Shown: positions 61,955 through 64,000 of the stretch, in pieces | Layout of the letters: each line of letters starts with the position of its first letter | How positions within the stretch are numbered: the first letter of the stretch is position 1 | DNA from: Epiperipatus broadwayi | Taxonomy: Eukaryota > Onychophora > Udeonychophora > Euonychophora > Peripatidae | Direction of reading: 5' to 3' | Assembly (NCBI GenBank): GCA_028023455.1 | Contig: JAQFVV010012497.1 | Span: 1,554,001 to 1,618,000, forward strand | Length of the DNA: 64,000 nt | Program-made: the position numbers and the translations under genes | Notes under the pieces: generated by a model | Database searches by the model: none | Seen by the model: only the letters and a program-made list of their open reading frames with translations | What the model was told of the DNA's origin: nothing

Positions 61955-62287
61955 CCTTAAAATAATAGAACAATTTTTTATATATTAAAAGCTTTTATTG
62001 ACTGTGCATTAAAAAGAACTAAAATAATTACTTTTTCAACCACAAGTGGAGTTTTTAGATTTAACTTGAAATAAAAGTAAGGGGTATCCAGAAATTAATT
62101 AAGTCAATCCACTGTTATAAAAAATAAGGATTGACTTAATTTCTGCCCCCCCTCCCCACATTTTTATTTCAAGTTAAACCTAAAAATTCCAACTGTGGTT
62201 GAAGAAATAATTATTTTATTTCTTTTTAGTGTACAGTCAATCAATGCATTTAATATATACAAAAAATTATCTCTATTATTTTTAAAT
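61955..62287. repeat. Near-complete palindromic MITE, about 330 bp
   Basis: Centred on a 17-bp loop at 62111-62127. The inner arms GAAATTAATTAAGTCAATCC and GGATTGACTTAATTTCTG are followed outward by AACTTGAAATAAAA/TTTTATTTCAAGTT, TTTTTCAACCACAAGTGG/CAACTGTGGTTGAAG and ATTGACTGTGC/GTACAGTCAAT, then weaker matching to the ends. A G/C-rich disruption (CCCCCCCTCCCCACA) sits on one arm only. No coding capacity. The structure is that of a hairpin-type non-autonomous element. Confidence 0.8.
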
Positions 62288-63768
62288 TTTTAGTATTGGC
62301 ACAGTAAATGAAATTATAAAACTATATTGTATTCTAAATTAACTGGACACATATAGTTGATCTATATATATTGTGCACTTTTTATTAGCTCAGACTATTC
62401 TAAAATAAAATTTTAGTGTATAATTTTAAATTTTACAAATCCAATAATATTTACTTATTAAAAGAAGACAATAATGACGTATTAGATCATAAGATTTAAA
62501 CTCGAATTTAGCTAAGGGAAATTTATAAATGTCTTAACTCAAAATACATATAGAAAATAACCTACAGAGTCATATATGTGCAGATGGATGAACAATTAAT
62601 ATTATTTAGTATTTAAAACCAGTGAAGTTTAAATTGTAATTTTGTAAACACAATGCGTTACAAAAAGGAATAATTATTGTGGGTGCGCATTTGATTTTAA
62701 ACATAGAAATTAGTTATCTTCAAATCTTACTATATTTAAAAGTAAATAAATAAAGTTTAATTTTACCAAAATACTGATTTAGAATTGAAATAGTAAATTC
62801 TATCTTTATTTAATTTCTAAAAAATATTGTATTTTAATATTTTTTTAAAAAAACGGAAAATCGGTCATTTTAAAATAATAAACAAAAAACTTTCAAAATA
62901 AATAATTGTTTCATAGAAAAAAGTGGGAAAATATTAGCCAATCAAAGAGTTTCAAACAATCTTGGAATATGAAATTCAAGAGGGGGGGGGGAAGGAGCTT
63001 CTTGATCGTAAAGTTGAAGTAACTAAGTTTTTTTTTCTTGGTGATATTTTTTTTTAAAAAAAAACAAAGTTGGATTAAAATTCCTAAAACCTTATGATTT
63101 ACAACTCTATATTAATATACATGGATAATTATAAGCTCTGTTGTTAAAATAATGGAATAAATTAATCGTTTTTCTACTGGGCAAGTCAATAATCGGAATT
63201 CCCAATAATCTCTTGAAAATTAATAAGTATTGAAGAAATAATTGGAGATGAATAGTCAACGAATATATTTACGGAAAAATAACAATAATTGTGCCATAGG
63301 GAAAATGAACTACAGTAATACACAAAAGGAAATAAATAAACACCGTAAATATCCAGTAAGGATAGATAAAAAAATGGTAAAAGTTCACTATAACGGTCTA
63401 TGGTTGTTTGCCCTCTATTGTTTAAAATTTAAACTAAATTGCTTGAGAATCTGACATGTATGTTATTATATTACAAATAAATTAAAATTTAATCAAATGT
63501 AAAAAATAATGATAAAAAAAAAACCCTTTTGAATGTTGGATTAATTACACAACATTAATTAAAATAATTACTTTTAATTTCTTTGAAAGTTAAGATTTTA
63601 AACTGTCTACAACTTAAGAATTTAAAATAAAAAAGTATATGCTACTGTCTTACAATTACATGAAAATTTATTCAAATGTAAAAGATAATAAAAAAAACAT
63701 TTACCTTTTTAAATATAATTACGTCCTATACAGACTAGGAAGTTGGAGAAAAAAGCGGTATTGCTGTA
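62288..63768. other. No recognisable gene
   Basis: AT-rich, with a G run at 62982-62990, T and A runs near 63048-63065. Frames at 63242-63454 and 63639-63821 have no recognisable domain. The last 100 bp may belong to the transposon whose transposase begins at 63769. Confidence 0.4.
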
Positions 63769-64000
63769 TCAACTCCGGAGGGCAAATTCGTGCAGGTTCG
63801 ATGAAAACAAAGCTTTGCTAGTGCCACATTGGAATTTCAGCTTACGCTTTGCTCTCATCCACATGTTTTCAATATTCTGGGTGGGTATGTCTCGGTCTTC
63901 GGGATCCACGAAGTTTTCCTGATGGACGACAACCGAATGCAAATACACACCATTGTTGAGACTGCTGATGTTATTGTACGCAGCCCAGCCATCTGAAATA
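63769..64000 (-). CDS. Merlin/IS1595-type (ISXO2-like) transposase, C-terminal part, cut by window end
   Basis: The - strand frame is open from the window edge to a TGA at 63769-63771 and encodes 76 residues of a DDE-type transposase core. Recognisable blocks: SDGWAAYNNI (the second catalytic Asp of the ISXO2-like domain), GVYLHSVVVHQENFVDPED, then IPTQNIENMW (the conserved TQxIE--W helix that carries the third acidic or amide residue), MRAKRKLKF, CGTSKALFS and the terminal LHEFALRS (counterpart of YL-EF-WR). The C-terminal end is where the family normally ends. No stops or shifts are visible and composition is far less AT-rich than the neighbourhood, suggesting a young or recently acquired copy. 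Transposon ends are not identified in the window. The N-terminus lies beyond 64000. Confidence 0.8.
   Translation of the reverse strand, partial: ISDGWAAYNNISSLNNGVYLHSVVVHQENFVDPEDRDIPTQNIENMWMRAKRKLKFQCGTSKALFSSNLHEFALRS

Noticed and set aside
1-64000. Bacterial-type systems (operons, CRISPR arrays, toxin-antitoxin, prophage)
   Set aside because: No ribosome-binding sites, gene packing or spaced direct repeats were seen; everything fits an animal nuclear genome.

Overview
This is an AT-rich (by eye roughly 70-75% A+T), intron- and repeat-dominated piece of an animal nuclear genome. Spliceosomal exons with canonical AG/GT borders, 3'UTR-like AU-rich sequence, tRNA-derived SINEs, several non-LTR retrotransposon types (RTE, Jockey, one unassigned APE-type), a Ty3/Gypsy remnant and a Merlin/IS1595-type transposase all point to a metazoan, most likely an invertebrate. 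The repeat style (abundant tRNA-like SINEs, fold-back elements, Jockey/RTE copies, a ciliary gene) would fit a lophotrochozoan such as a mollusc, possibly a cephalopod, but an arthropod cannot be excluded from sequence alone.

Only two host genes can be supported. On the + strand, 20341-20489 is the last coding exon of an FBXL16-like F-box/LRR protein; its earlier exons are not recognisable in the 20 kb to the left, so they lie outside or are too diverged to see. On the - strand, 59739-59835 and 56357-56467 are the last two coding exons of a coiled-coil protein that best matches the C-terminus of SPEF1/CLAMP (sperm flagellar protein 1); the calponin-homology exons are not in view. The genes are convergent, about 36 kb apart. 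A third host-derived item, 36350-37378, is a stop- and frameshift-ridden, intronless Ig-Ig-Ig-FN3 sequence, probably a processed pseudogene of a nephrin-like adhesion protein.

Region by region: 1-5.7 kb holds an inverted-repeat element and a 5'-truncated RTE copy; 6.1-8.6 kb is a dead Ty3/Gypsy gag-pol with a fold-back element inserted between RT and RNase H; 8.6-10 kb is a SINE cluster; 11.3-13.4 kb is a second, inverted RTE copy; 15-20 kb is mostly unassigned sequence plus a possible polyadenylated retrocopy; 20.3-21.5 kb is the FBXL16 exon and 3'UTR; 25.3-27.8 kb is a decayed Jockey LINE split by a 371-bp insertion with 13-bp target duplications; 27.8-30.9 kb is a longer APE-type LINE; 33.8-34.2 kb may be a Penelope-like remnant; 37.6-38.3 and 54.4-55.6 kb are large fold-back elements of the same family as that in the Gypsy pol; 56.4-59.8 kb is a SPEF1-like intron holding four copies of one repeat and a 650-bp nested palindrome; 63.8-64 kb is the C-terminus of a Merlin-type transposase cut by the window end.

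No operon, CRISPR or other prokaryotic system is present. The most unusual structure is a family of non-autonomous fold-back elements (called F1 and F2 here) whose copies have asymmetric ends and, where resolvable, 13-bp target-site duplications, which is more like LINE-mediated insertion than DNA-transposon insertion.
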